From Candidatus Thiosymbion ectosymbiont of Robbea hypermnestra (GTDB lineage Bacteria; Pseudomonadota; Gammaproteobacteria; Chromatiales; Chromatiaceae), in assembly GCA_020443945.1 (NCBI GenBank), contig JAIZWN010000099.1, forward strand, positions 1 through 17,378: DNA of 17,378 nt, given 5' to 3'. A program made the translations under genes and the position numbers. The notes below the pieces were generated by a model. The model made no database searches. It was not told the origin of the DNA and saw only the letters and a program-made list of their open reading frames with translations. The first letter of the stretch is position 1, and the number at the start of each line of letters is the position of its first letter. Below, one piece after another: positions 8,401 through 14,519 of the stretch.

Positions 8401-9058
8401 ACTCCCGCTCTGCCGGCGGGCTACCCACGACCGTTACCCCTTCCGCCTCGCCAGCAAGGCGGAAATCCCCCTCAAGGACTTCGGGCAGCTGTTCGGCCCC
8501 AACGGGGGCCTGGACCGCTTCTTCAAGGAAAACTTCTCCTCCCTGGTAGATACCACCACCGACCCCTGGCGCTGGATCGGAGAAGACCAGGGGATCTCCG
8601 GGGAGGCCCTGGCCCAGTTCCAGCGCGCGGCAACCATCCGAGAGGCATTCTTCGGCGCCGCGGGATCCGACCTTGCGATCGAGTTCAAACTGGAAGCGGT
8701 CGACATGGACAGCCAAGCCAAACAGTTCATACTCGACCTGGAAGGACAGGTCATCACCTTCCGACACGAGCCGGGTCGCTCCTGGCGGCTCAAATGGCCG
8801 GTACCCGCGGGTACGGGGCGCGTTCGCCTCTCCTTCCTGGACCTCACCGACCAGGAATACAGCGTCACCGAATACGGCTCCTGGGCCTGGTTTCGCCTGC
8901 TCGACCGCGCTACGCTCAAAAAAATCGACGATGAGCTCTATCGCGTCACCTTCCGCACCGGCGACCTGCGAGTGACCTTCGACCTGGATGCGCTCAGCGT
9001 GCGCAACCCCTTCGGGGTCACGGAGCTGCGCCGCTTCCGCTGCCCGACACGCCTGTAA
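5489..9058 (+). CDS. tssM: T6SS inner-membrane protein TssM (IcmF)
   Basis: TssM is the large inner-membrane core of the T6SS envelope channel, bridging TssL in the inner membrane and TssJ in the outer. The 1189-aa product has normal length. Two N-terminal transmembrane helices (about 13-36 and 48-68) are followed by a cytoplasmic NTPase-like domain with Walker A GPPGCGKTT (137-145) and LLDTAG (Asp186). A third helix (about 453-473) leads to a long periplasmic region ending in the TssJ-binding C-terminal domain (WPVPAGTGRVRLSF, GSWAWFRLLD, FRCP). The intact Walker motif suggests nucleotide binding. The ATG overlaps the hicA stop and has no Shine-Dalgarno in front of it, so translation probably depends on ribosomes terminating on hicA. 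Confidence 0.96.
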   Translation: MKKMFRFLGKPWLLGLLGVLALALLIWFLGPLFGFAGAYPLEDAGPRWFLIGCAFGIWALVQVWKAIAVQRRNRELMDQMAETPEPEPDAAEVASTEEIETLRGRFTEALAVLKKSDTKGRLGGAYVYQLPWYLIIGPPGCGKTTALVNSGLRFPLADRFGQDPIRGVGGTRNCDWWFSDEAVLLDTAGRYTTQDSYEAVDSSAWLEFLALLKKYRPRRPVNGVLVAVSLADLMQQTDTERAIQARAVKQRVQELHRHLGIRFPIYVLFMKSDLVAGFMESFGDLGREEREQVWGMTFHLDEHAGTGDGIAEFSREFDRLEGRLNEQLTGRLQQERDPQKRAQLFAFPQQFAAIKEAAEPFLRNVFQPSRYEEHPLVRGVYFTSGTQTGAPIDRIMSGLAVNLGLDPQASPAFTGSGKSFFLNRLFRDLVFREAGLAGTDLRLEKHRRWVQRGAYAAAIGITAIAATAWLTSYLRNQSYIGEVAAQTQAIQSRIEALPPQERREPLQFLPLLNALRALPGGYGDAPVPLSARFGLSQYGKLGEAARDGYRRTLEKTLLSAVTLGLEDQIRSLLGEPDKLHEALRVYLMLYDDAHYDPKTIRAWANAYWQHNWPREIPEEQRADLDRHLAALFGQEPPAYRPHELDRGLVARAREVLNRPDPAEYLFSRLQETGVGDRFPAFIVSHAAGRFADQVLERKSGKALTTGIDALYTYDAYHQGFEPQVVKLIAERENERWVLGTSASPANEANLMKDVRRRYLREYIHQWRDLLDDLTLTGGRDPRETAAILELLSDKRESPLLLLFQAIARETDLAHKEDAGQTAGRIEAAVDYVQQRAGRIGRLWEDAERIESAGGRRRPEQPPEHRVSAAFSDLHKLVDTEDGNKVSELETSLDQLHPLYIYMNNYADRVGRGPKLLDFVKQDTKEAEAVMRNARSLPAPLADWLTDLAQDSANMVSGDLQAELNRLWKADVLPLCRRATHDRYPFRLASKAEIPLKDFGQLFGPNGGLDRFFKENFSSLVDTTTDPWRWIGEDQGISGEALAQFQRAATIREAFFGAAGSDLAIEFKLEAVDMDSQAKQFILDLEGQVITFRHEPGRSWRLKWPVPAGTGRVRLSFLDLTDQEYSVTEYGSWAWFRLLDRATLKKIDDELYRVTFRTGDLRVTFDLDALSVRNPFGVTELRRFRCPTRL

Positions 9059-9216
9059 ATCGTTCAGATCACCTGAGCGATATTCGTAAAGGTGAGGACT
9101 ACCTGGTTGGTGAACGAATCTACGGCATACATCCGGATACCGGTACCGTTTTTGGCCCCGCTGAGTGATGCCGGTTTGCAATGAAACCCAACATCTTTGT
9201 CGACTCCATCAGTCCA

Positions 9217-9250
9217 CGTAGGGTGGATAAGCTTGCGCCATCCACCATTT
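9217..9250 (+). repeat. GGTGGAT hairpin (common intergenic repeat, possible terminator)
   Basis: GGTGGAT (9222-9228) and ATCCACC (9240-9246) form a perfect 7-bp stem around an 11-nt loop, followed by ATTTTT. The sequence GTAGGGTGGATAAGC...ATCCACC is a dispersed hairpin repeat type common in gammaproteobacterial intergenic regions. Its place after tssM and its short T-tract would allow it to act as a weak terminator, separating tssM from the following cargo genes. Confidence 0.55.
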
Positions 9251-9301
9251 TTCCAAGGTCCCCTTAAGAAACTTCAGAGCTCAACCAACTCGGAGCTGGA
9301 C

Positions 9302-10156
9302 ATGCGTGTTGCCGACAAATACCTCAATCCCTTCACAGATTTCGGTTTCAAGAAACTCTTCGGCATCGCACCGAACAAAGACCTGTTGATCGACTTTCTT
9401 AACGAGCTGCTGCGCAGAGATGAAGGAGAAATCAAAGACATCACCTACCTTTCCCCCGAACAACTCGGGAGAACCAGTGGCGACAGGAAAGCCATTTTCG
9501 ACATCTACTGTGAGAACGAGCAGGGGGAAAAATTCATCGTCGAAATGCAAAAGGCCAAGCAAAACTACTTCAAAGATAGAAGCCTCTACTACTCGACCTT
9601 TCCGATTCAGAGCCAGGCCCAAAAGGGCGGCTGGGATTTCGAACTGAAATCGGTGTACACCGTTGGCATCCTGGACTTCGTCTTTGACGAAGACCAAGGC
9701 AGCGACCAAGTCTTCCATCATGAAGTACAACTCTTCGACAAAAGCATACAAAAGGTCTTCTATGACAAATTGACCTATATTTATCTCGAAATGCCCAAAT
9801 TCACCAAAACGGTCGACCAACTGGAAACCCACTTCGACAGCTGGCTTTACGTACTGAAGAATCTCGAACATCTGACGGAAAGACCCGCGAAGTTACAGGA
9901 AAGGGTCTTCAAAAAACTCTTTGAACAAGCGGAGATCGCAAACTTCGACGAAGCAGAATACAGTGAATATGAAGAGAGCTTGAAGAACTATCGTGATCTG
10001 AAGAATTCAATCGACACCGCAAGAGAAGAAGGTGAAGAAAAGGGCAGAAAAGAGGAAAAAATCACGATCGCTGGGAAAATGAAGCGACAAAATATACCCT
10101 CGGAGATCATTTCTCAGAGTACCGGCTTACCAAGAGAAGAAATCGAGAAATTATAA
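9302..10156 (+). CDS. Rpn-family recombination-promoting nuclease / PD-(D/E)XK transposase-like protein
   Basis: Proteins of this family (PD-(D/E)XK nuclease family transposase, related to E. coli RpnA) are DNA endonucleases that promote RecA-independent recombination; many are accessory genes with possible defence roles. The 284-aa product has the typical opening KYLNPFTDFGFKKLFG. The nuclease core has Asp67 in FDIYC and EMQ at 81-83, then a C-terminal charged, coiled-coil-like region (EEGEEKGRKEEK) and the usual tail with IPSEIISQSTGLPREEIEKL. ATG 9302 is chosen over the frame-open TTG at 9197 because GGAG lies 7 nt upstream and the family starts there. It is more AT-rich than the T6SS genes and interrupts the tssM-tagF order, which points to insertion. 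Confidence 0.85.
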   Translation: MRVADKYLNPFTDFGFKKLFGIAPNKDLLIDFLNELLRRDEGEIKDITYLSPEQLGRTSGDRKAIFDIYCENEQGEKFIVEMQKAKQNYFKDRSLYYSTFPIQSQAQKGGWDFELKSVYTVGILDFVFDEDQGSDQVFHHEVQLFDKSIQKVFYDKLTYIYLEMPKFTKTVDQLETHFDSWLYVLKNLEHLTERPAKLQERVFKKLFEQAEIANFDEAEYSEYEESLKNYRDLKNSIDTAREEGEEKGRKEEKITIAGKMKRQNIPSEIISQSTGLPREEIEKL

Positions 10157-10215
10157 CCTCGATTTGGAAATGAAACCTGGCGGAGATGCCGACCAGGGCA
10201 TGTCGGGGCGAACAA

Positions 10216-10235
10216 TCTTTTGTCCCATCAAAAGA
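10216..10235. promoter_or_regulatory. Perfect palindrome upstream of ATPase gene
   Basis: TCTTTTG (10216-10222) and CAAAAGA (10229-10235) are a perfect 7-bp inverted repeat with a 6-nt spacer, 55 bp before the ATPase start. It overlaps a weak sigma70-like pair, TTGTCC (10220-10225) and GATACC (10243-10248), with 17-nt spacing. It is the right size for an operator, but this is inference from position only. Confidence 0.3.
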
Positions 10236-10289
10236 CCGGGCAGATACCGCTGAAAAGGCCCCATTCGGATAAACTGAGCGGATAACCGG

Positions 10290-11456
10290 ATGTTGATAAA
10301 AAGCATCAAGCTGGAAAACCTCCTCTCCTTCGGGCCGGAGACCGAAGCATTGGAGATGGGGCCGCTGAATGTCCTGATCGGTCCCAACGGCTCCGGCAAA
10401 TCCAATCTCATCGAGGCGATTGGCCTGCTACAGGCCGCTCCCAAAGATCTCACGGCACCGATTCGGGAGGGGGGCGGCATTCACGACTGGATCTGGCGGG
10501 GCGAACCCGAAGCGATGTCCGCCTACATCGAGCTGGTCCTGGAGAGTCCAGGAGGTCCTCAGGCACTGACATACCGTCTGGGTTTCGCGGAAAAGGGCCA
10601 ACGCTTCGAGTTGACCGACGAGGCCATCGAGCTCGCTCAGCCCGATGCCGATCACGATCGACCGTACCGATTCTTCGCGCAAAACAATGGTCAAGCGGTC
10701 CTGAAAGGCAAGGACGGAATCCCTCGTGAGTTACAGTCAGAGGAAATCAATCCGGAGCACTCCATCCTCGCACAGATCAAAGACCCGGACCGTTACCCGG
10801 AGCTGACCTATCTGGGCGCGATCTTTAGCCGCATGCGGCTCTACCGCGAGTGGTGCTTCGGACATTACACCTCGCCACGACGGCCGCAGAAGGCCGATCT
10901 GCCCAATGATTTTCTGGATGAGAACGGTAAGAACCTGGGGTTGATCCTGAATCGGTTACAGCGGGAGCCCAAGGCTAAAAGCCGCATCCTCGAGGTCTTG
11001 CGCGAGCTCTACGAGGGTGTCAGCGATTTTGGCGTGATGATCGAGGGTGGAACCGTCCAGGTGTTCCTCCAGGAAGGCAATATTTCCGTGCCGGCCACGC
11101 GGCTATCGGACGGCACCCTGCGCTATCTATGCCTGCTGGCAATCCTCTGCCATCCGACCCCGCCACCCCTGGTTTGCATCGAGGAGCCGGAGTTGGGCCT
11201 GCACCCGGATATTCTGCCGACCCTCGGCGATCTGCTGCGGGAGGCCTCGGAACGGTGCCAACTCGTCGTCACGACCCACTCGGACGTACTGGTGGATACC
11301 TTGACCGATACGCCGGACAGCGTGGTGGTCTGCGAGAAGCACGCCGGCCGTACCGAAATGCGTCGCCTGGACAAGACGGACCTTGCCGATTGGTTGCGGC
11401 GCTACAGCCTCGGGGAGTTGTGGAGCAAGGGCGAGCTGGGAGGCAACCGCTGGTGA
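10290..11456 (+). CDS. AAA/ABC-type ATPase (AAA_21 family), putative defence-module ATPase
   Basis: This is a 388-aa SMC/RecF-like ATPase without a long coiled coil, the type that pairs with nuclease-like partners in two-gene systems. Visible motifs are Walker A GPNGSGKSN (31-39), the signature-like segment SDGTLRYLCLLAIL (from 273), Walker B with catalytic Glu in LVCIEEPELGLHP (294 onward) and the switch His330 in VVTTHSDVLVDTL. All key ATPase residues are present. The next gene starts inside its stop codon (GTGA overlap, 11453-11456), a strong sign that the two proteins act together. The Shine-Dalgarno is weak (GAGCGG). A possible operator palindrome lies upstream. The exact defence function is not known; the pairing with DUF4276 is the evidence. 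Confidence 0.85.
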   Translation: MLIKSIKLENLLSFGPETEALEMGPLNVLIGPNGSGKSNLIEAIGLLQAAPKDLTAPIREGGGIHDWIWRGEPEAMSAYIELVLESPGGPQALTYRLGFAEKGQRFELTDEAIELAQPDADHDRPYRFFAQNNGQAVLKGKDGIPRELQSEEINPEHSILAQIKDPDRYPELTYLGAIFSRMRLYREWCFGHYTSPRRPQKADLPNDFLDENGKNLGLILNRLQREPKAKSRILEVLRELYEGVSDFGVMIEGGTVQVFLQEGNISVPATRLSDGTLRYLCLLAILCHPTPPPLVCIEEPELGLHPDILPTLGDLLREASERCQLVVTTHSDVLVDTLTDTPDSVVVCEKHAGRTEMRRLDKTDLADWLRRYSLGELWSKGELGGNRW

Positions 11457-12060
11457 ACCTGAAACTCTATGTGGAAGGAGGCGGAGACACACGTTACCTG
11501 AAGAACCTGTGTCGCAAGGGATTCAGTGAGTTCCTGCGGAAAGCGGGATTGGAAGGCCGGCTGCCGCGTATCATCGCCAGCGGCAGCCGGCAACGAGCCT
11601 TCGATGATTTCCGTACGGCGCTCAGAAAGGTCCAGGCCGGGGAGTTCATCGTGCTGCTGGTCGATAGCGAAGCGGCCGTTCCGCCAGGGACCGGACCCTG
11701 GGAGTATCTCGACAAACACGATGGCTGGGCGCGACCGGCAACAGCCACCGACGACAATGCCCAACTGATGGTACAGTGCATGGAGGCGTGGTTCCTGGCC
11801 GACCAAGACGGTCTGGCGGCGTTCTTCGGCGACGGATTCAACCGCAACAGCCTCCCGGCCCGCGCCGATGTGAAAACATTGCCAAGGACGAACTGCTCGA
11901 CGCGCTCAAGCAGGCAACCCGCCACTGCCGAAAAGGAAAATACAGCAAAGGCGGGCACGCCTTTAAAATCCTCGAGCAAATCGATCCCGGCAAGGTAATG
12001 GTCGCCTCACCCTATGCCAAGCGCCTTGTCGAGACCTTGCGGCGACAGACGAAAGGTTGA
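11453..12060 (+). pseudogene. DUF4276-family protein (TOPRIM-like), frameshifted
   Basis: The first part, from GTG 11453, reads NLKLYVEGGGDTR with Glu8, then VLLVDSE (Asp71, Glu73) and CMEAWFLAD, all characteristic of DUF4276. An N-terminal Glu followed by a DxE after a hydrophobic strand is what a TOPRIM-type metal site would show, so nuclease activity is plausible but inferred. At the A-run 11873-11876 the family homology leaves this frame and continues in the -1 frame as NIAKDELLDALKQATRH through ASPYAKRLVETL, ending at 12060. Restoring one A gives a normal product of about 202 aa. Without it the protein ends at 11998 with an unrelated tail. This may be a real inactivating mutation, phase variation, ribosomal frameshifting or a sequencing error. 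Confidence 0.8.
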
Positions 12061-12100
12061 TATCCAGTCCAGATTCTATCGCAAATACTCGGTGGTCCCG

Positions 12101-12856
12101 ATGACCCAGCCATCTCACCCGCCGCAACCCGGCATCTACGGCAAGCTGCCGAGCAACGGCGACTTCGTATCCCGCCGCTTGCCCTCCGTCTTCGTGGAGC
12201 CCTGGGATCAGTGGCTGCAGGAGGCCATTGCGAGCAGCCGGGACCAGCTGGGCGAGCATTGGCTCGACACCTACCTCACCAGCCCCGTCTGGCGCTTCAC
12301 CCTCGCGCCAGGCGTGGCCGGACAATCCGCCTGGGCCGGCCTGCTCATGCCGAGCGTGGACCGGGTCGGGCGCTACTTTCCGCTGACCCTCGCCTGCCCC
12401 CTGCCCGCCGCCGCCAACCCACTCGGCATTCCGACGCACGCCGCACCCTGGTACGACGTGGCGGAAGGCCTTCTCCTCACCTGTCTGGAGCAGGAGGACC
12501 TCCCGCTTGCGACCTTCGACCAGCAGGTCGTGGCGCTCGGGCCACCGCCGAATCCACCCCCATCGACTGCCCCGGATCCGGGACAATCGACCGCCCGGCG
12601 CATGCCGCTGCCCGCCGACTTCACCACCTTCTGTCATGGCCTGTTGCACCAGACCTTGGGGGAGCTCTTCTTTGCCTACAGCCTCTGGTGGTCGCACGGC
12701 TCGGATCGGGTCGAGCCCTCGGTCCTGCTCTGCCAGGGCCTGCCGCCGAGTGCCGGATTCGCGGGTATGCTGGCGGGCGACTGGGACCGATGGGGCTGGG
12801 AGCAGACCCGGACCGGGCCGACCGGGGACATGCCCCAAGGGCCGCAGGCATCATGA
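12101..12856 (+). CDS. tagF: T6SS-associated protein TagF (ImpM family)
   Basis: TagF is a cytoplasmic post-translational repressor of T6SS; in Pseudomonas it acts by sequestering the FHA protein. The 251-aa product has the family hallmarks: the N-terminal GIYGKLPSNGDFVSRRLP, WDQWLQEAI, SPVWRFTL, GLLMPSVDRVGRYFPLT and a C-terminal SLWWS...GLP segment. A proline-rich insert sits at about 150-165. ATG 12101 is chosen because the family starts about five residues later; the upstream open frame to 12014 overlaps the DUF4276 tail. The Shine-Dalgarno is weak (GGTGG at 12091-12095). Its stop overlaps the phosphatase start (ATGA), so the two are coupled. In a cargo-free locus it would follow tssM directly. 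Confidence 0.9.
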   Translation: MTQPSHPPQPGIYGKLPSNGDFVSRRLPSVFVEPWDQWLQEAIASSRDQLGEHWLDTYLTSPVWRFTLAPGVAGQSAWAGLLMPSVDRVGRYFPLTLACPLPAAANPLGIPTHAAPWYDVAEGLLLTCLEQEDLPLATFDQQVVALGPPPNPPPSTAPDPGQSTARRMPLPADFTTFCHGLLHQTLGELFFAYSLWWSHGSDRVEPSVLLCQGLPPSAGFAGMLAGDWDRWGWEQTRTGPTGDMPQGPQAS

Positions 12857-13602
12857 GCCGCGCGCAGGTGCCGCTACGGGGCATCTCGGCGGGCGCCACC
12901 CACCAGGGCAACGTGCGGCAGATCAACGAAGACGCCTATCTGGACCGGCCGGACATCGGATTATGGGCGGTAGCGGACGGGATGGGCGGCCATGACGCCG
13001 GCGATCTCGCGAGCCGTCTGGTGGTGCACGCCCTGGAGACGGCGCCGCAACACAAATTCCTGGGACGGGCGGTGGCGAGTCTGCGCGCCTGTCTCGGCGC
13101 CGCCAATCGGCGTCTTCACGCCGAGGCCCAAAGCCGCGGCGTATCCCTCATCGGCAGCACCCTGGTCGCCCTGTTGGCGCGGCAGGGACATTGCGTCTCC
13201 CTGTGGGTAGGCGACAGCCGGATCTATCGTCTGCGCAACGGAATCCTGCACCGCATCTCCCACGACCACAGCCATGTGCAAACGCTCGTCGATCAGGGTC
13301 TGCTCGCCTCCGACGCGGCGGAAGAACATCCCGCGGCCAATGTCGTCACCCGCGCCATGGGTACCGAGGAGATACCGGAAATCGACGCCCGCATCTGCGA
13401 GATCAAGAACGGAGACCGCTTCCTCCTGTGCACCGACGGACTCACCAAGGAGCTTCCCGAAGACGATTGCGCCGAGCTCCTGACTCGGATGACGGTAAAG
13501 GCCGCCCCCCAGGCCCTGATCGACGAAACCCGCAAACGGGGCGCGCGCGACAACGTAACCGCCGTCGTCGTCGACTTCCTGCCGTCGGAAACCACTCCTT
13601 AG
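12853..13602 (+). CDS. pppA: PP2C-family protein serine/threonine phosphatase (T6SS PppA-like)
   Basis: PppA-type phosphatases remove phosphate from the T6SS FHA protein and so oppose the kinase PpkA. The 249-aa product carries every PP2C metal-site motif: RQINEDAY (Glu26, Asp27), ADGMGGHDAG (Asp42, Gly43), WVGDSRIYRL (120 onward), CTDGL (Asp195) and RDNVTAVVV (Asp233). It is a stand-alone catalytic domain with no transmembrane segment. It is translationally coupled to tagF by a 4-nt overlap. No kinase or FHA gene is visible in the window, so its partner must be elsewhere. The symbol pppA is given by context and family; a general Stp1-type phosphatase is the alternative. Confidence 0.88.
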   Translation: MSRAQVPLRGISAGATHQGNVRQINEDAYLDRPDIGLWAVADGMGGHDAGDLASRLVVHALETAPQHKFLGRAVASLRACLGAANRRLHAEAQSRGVSLIGSTLVALLARQGHCVSLWVGDSRIYRLRNGILHRISHDHSHVQTLVDQGLLASDAAEEHPAANVVTRAMGTEEIPEIDARICEIKNGDRFLLCTDGLTKELPEDDCAELLTRMTVKAAPQALIDETRKRGARDNVTAVVVDFLPSETTP

Positions 13603-13670
13603 AAACGTCCAGGGACCCCCTTGCGGATGAAGGTTTGATGAAAACCAACCCTCCGTTGCAAAAGGAGCCA

Positions 13671-13746
13671 TCGGTAGTGTTGTAATTTTGTTGTCCCTGG
13701 GTATATACGCCAAATCCCGGAAACAACAAAGTTAGAACACTACCGA
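13671..13746. repeat. Inverted-repeat element, right copy (MITE-like)
   Basis: Left arm 13671-13694 and right arm 13723-13746 are 24-bp inverted repeats differing at only two positions, with a 28-nt centre. The arms share the GTGTTNTAATTTTGTTGTCC unit with the element at 1341-1447. It lies between the last T6SS gene and maf. The whole could fold as a strong hairpin. It may be a non-autonomous mobile element or a bidirectional terminator-like structure. In the surrounding spacer 13603-13808 no further gene is supported. Confidence 0.75.
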
Positions 13747-13808
13747 GCCGTCCAAATAGAGGCGGTCTCTCAGTTCCGATCCATAATGAAGCCTTTTCAC
13801 TTCGTATC

Positions 13809-14405
13809 ATGTCCCATCCGCCTTTGATCCTGGCCTCCGGGTCCCCTTTCCGCCGCGCTTTACTGGAGAGGTTGGGAATCCCTTTCACGACGGTAACGCC
13901 GGACGTGGACGAGACCCGACGACCGGGGGAATCCCCGCAGGGGCTTGTGGTGCGGCTGGCGGAGGCCAAGGCCGGGGCGGTGGCCGAGAACCATCCGGAT
14001 GCCCTCGTCATCGGCTCGGATCAGGTGGCCTACCTGGACGGTGCGGTGATCGGCAAGCCGGGTGACCGCGAACGGGCCATCGCGCAGCTCACGCGCGCGT
14101 CCGCGCGGGAGGTCGTCTTCTACACGGGCCTGTGCCTGCTCGATATGGCGAATGGCCGCGCACAAACCTGTTGCGAACCCTTTCGGGTCCATTTCCGGCC
14201 ACTGTCACGGGCGCAAATCGAGGGCTATATCGACCGCGAGCGGCCCTTCGACTGTGCCGGCAGCTTCAAGTCCGAGGGTCTCGGCATCACGCTGTTCGAG
14301 CGTCTCGAGGGTAACGACCCGAACGCCCTCATCGGTCTGCCCCTGATCCGGTTGGTTGCCATGCTGGAATCGGCGGGGATCGATCCCCTGGGACCCGACC
14401 TGTAG
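13809..14405 (+). CDS. yceF: Maf-family nucleoside triphosphate pyrophosphatase, YceF type
   Basis: The YceF subgroup of Maf proteins hydrolyses 7-methyl-GTP and similar modified nucleotides to monophosphates, a house-cleaning activity in the cytosol. The 198-aa product has the Maf opening LILASGSPFRRALLERLGI, the PDVDET motif, IGSDQVAYLDGAVIGKP and the YceF-specific CAGSFKSEGLGITLFERLEGNDPNALIGLPL. These place it with YceF rather than YhdE (dTTP/UTP type). ATG 13809 fits the family N-terminus, though no clear Shine-Dalgarno precedes it. It is convergent with sppA, as yceF is with the rluC operon in related genomes. The usual neighbours on its other side (yceD-rpmF-plsX) are absent here. Confidence 0.93.
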   Translation: MSHPPLILASGSPFRRALLERLGIPFTTVTPDVDETRRPGESPQGLVVRLAEAKAGAVAENHPDALVIGSDQVAYLDGAVIGKPGDRERAIAQLTRASAREVVFYTGLCLLDMANGRAQTCCEPFRVHFRPLSRAQIEGYIDRERPFDCAGSFKSEGLGITLFERLEGNDPNALIGLPLIRLVAMLESAGIDPLGPDL

Positions 14406-14427
14406 GGGCGCCCCTTGCGGGCGCCCC
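14405..14427. terminator. Strong GC hairpin between convergent maf and sppA
   Basis: GGGGCGCCC (14405-14413) and GGGCGCCCC (14419-14427) form a perfect 9-bp stem with the 5-nt loop CTTGC, beginning at the last base of the maf stop codon. There is no U-tract on either side, so it may be a dispersed hairpin repeat (the TAGGGGCG...CCTTGCGG type is common) that also slows or stops transcription from both sides. About 90 bp of featureless sequence follow before the sppA stop. Confidence 0.5.
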
Positions 14428-14519
14428 ATAACAATGTTGGGCGCCGCTGTCCAAAGATGCGGTTCGCTGCCTGCCCGCCCTGCGGCCTTGCCGCGATGCC
14501 CGTCTGCGCCGGGGAGTTT

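Noticed and set aside
6470..9181. Long minus-strand frames across tssM (6470-7780 and 7859-9181)
   Set aside because: They lie opposite a full-length, motif-complete TssM and their composition is typical of GC-rich antisense frames.
11868..11884. Canonical programmed -1 frameshift site in DUF4276
   Set aside because: The heptamer present (GAAAACA in frame) is not the standard X-XXY-YYZ slippery site and no clear stimulatory structure was seen, so an indel is more likely.
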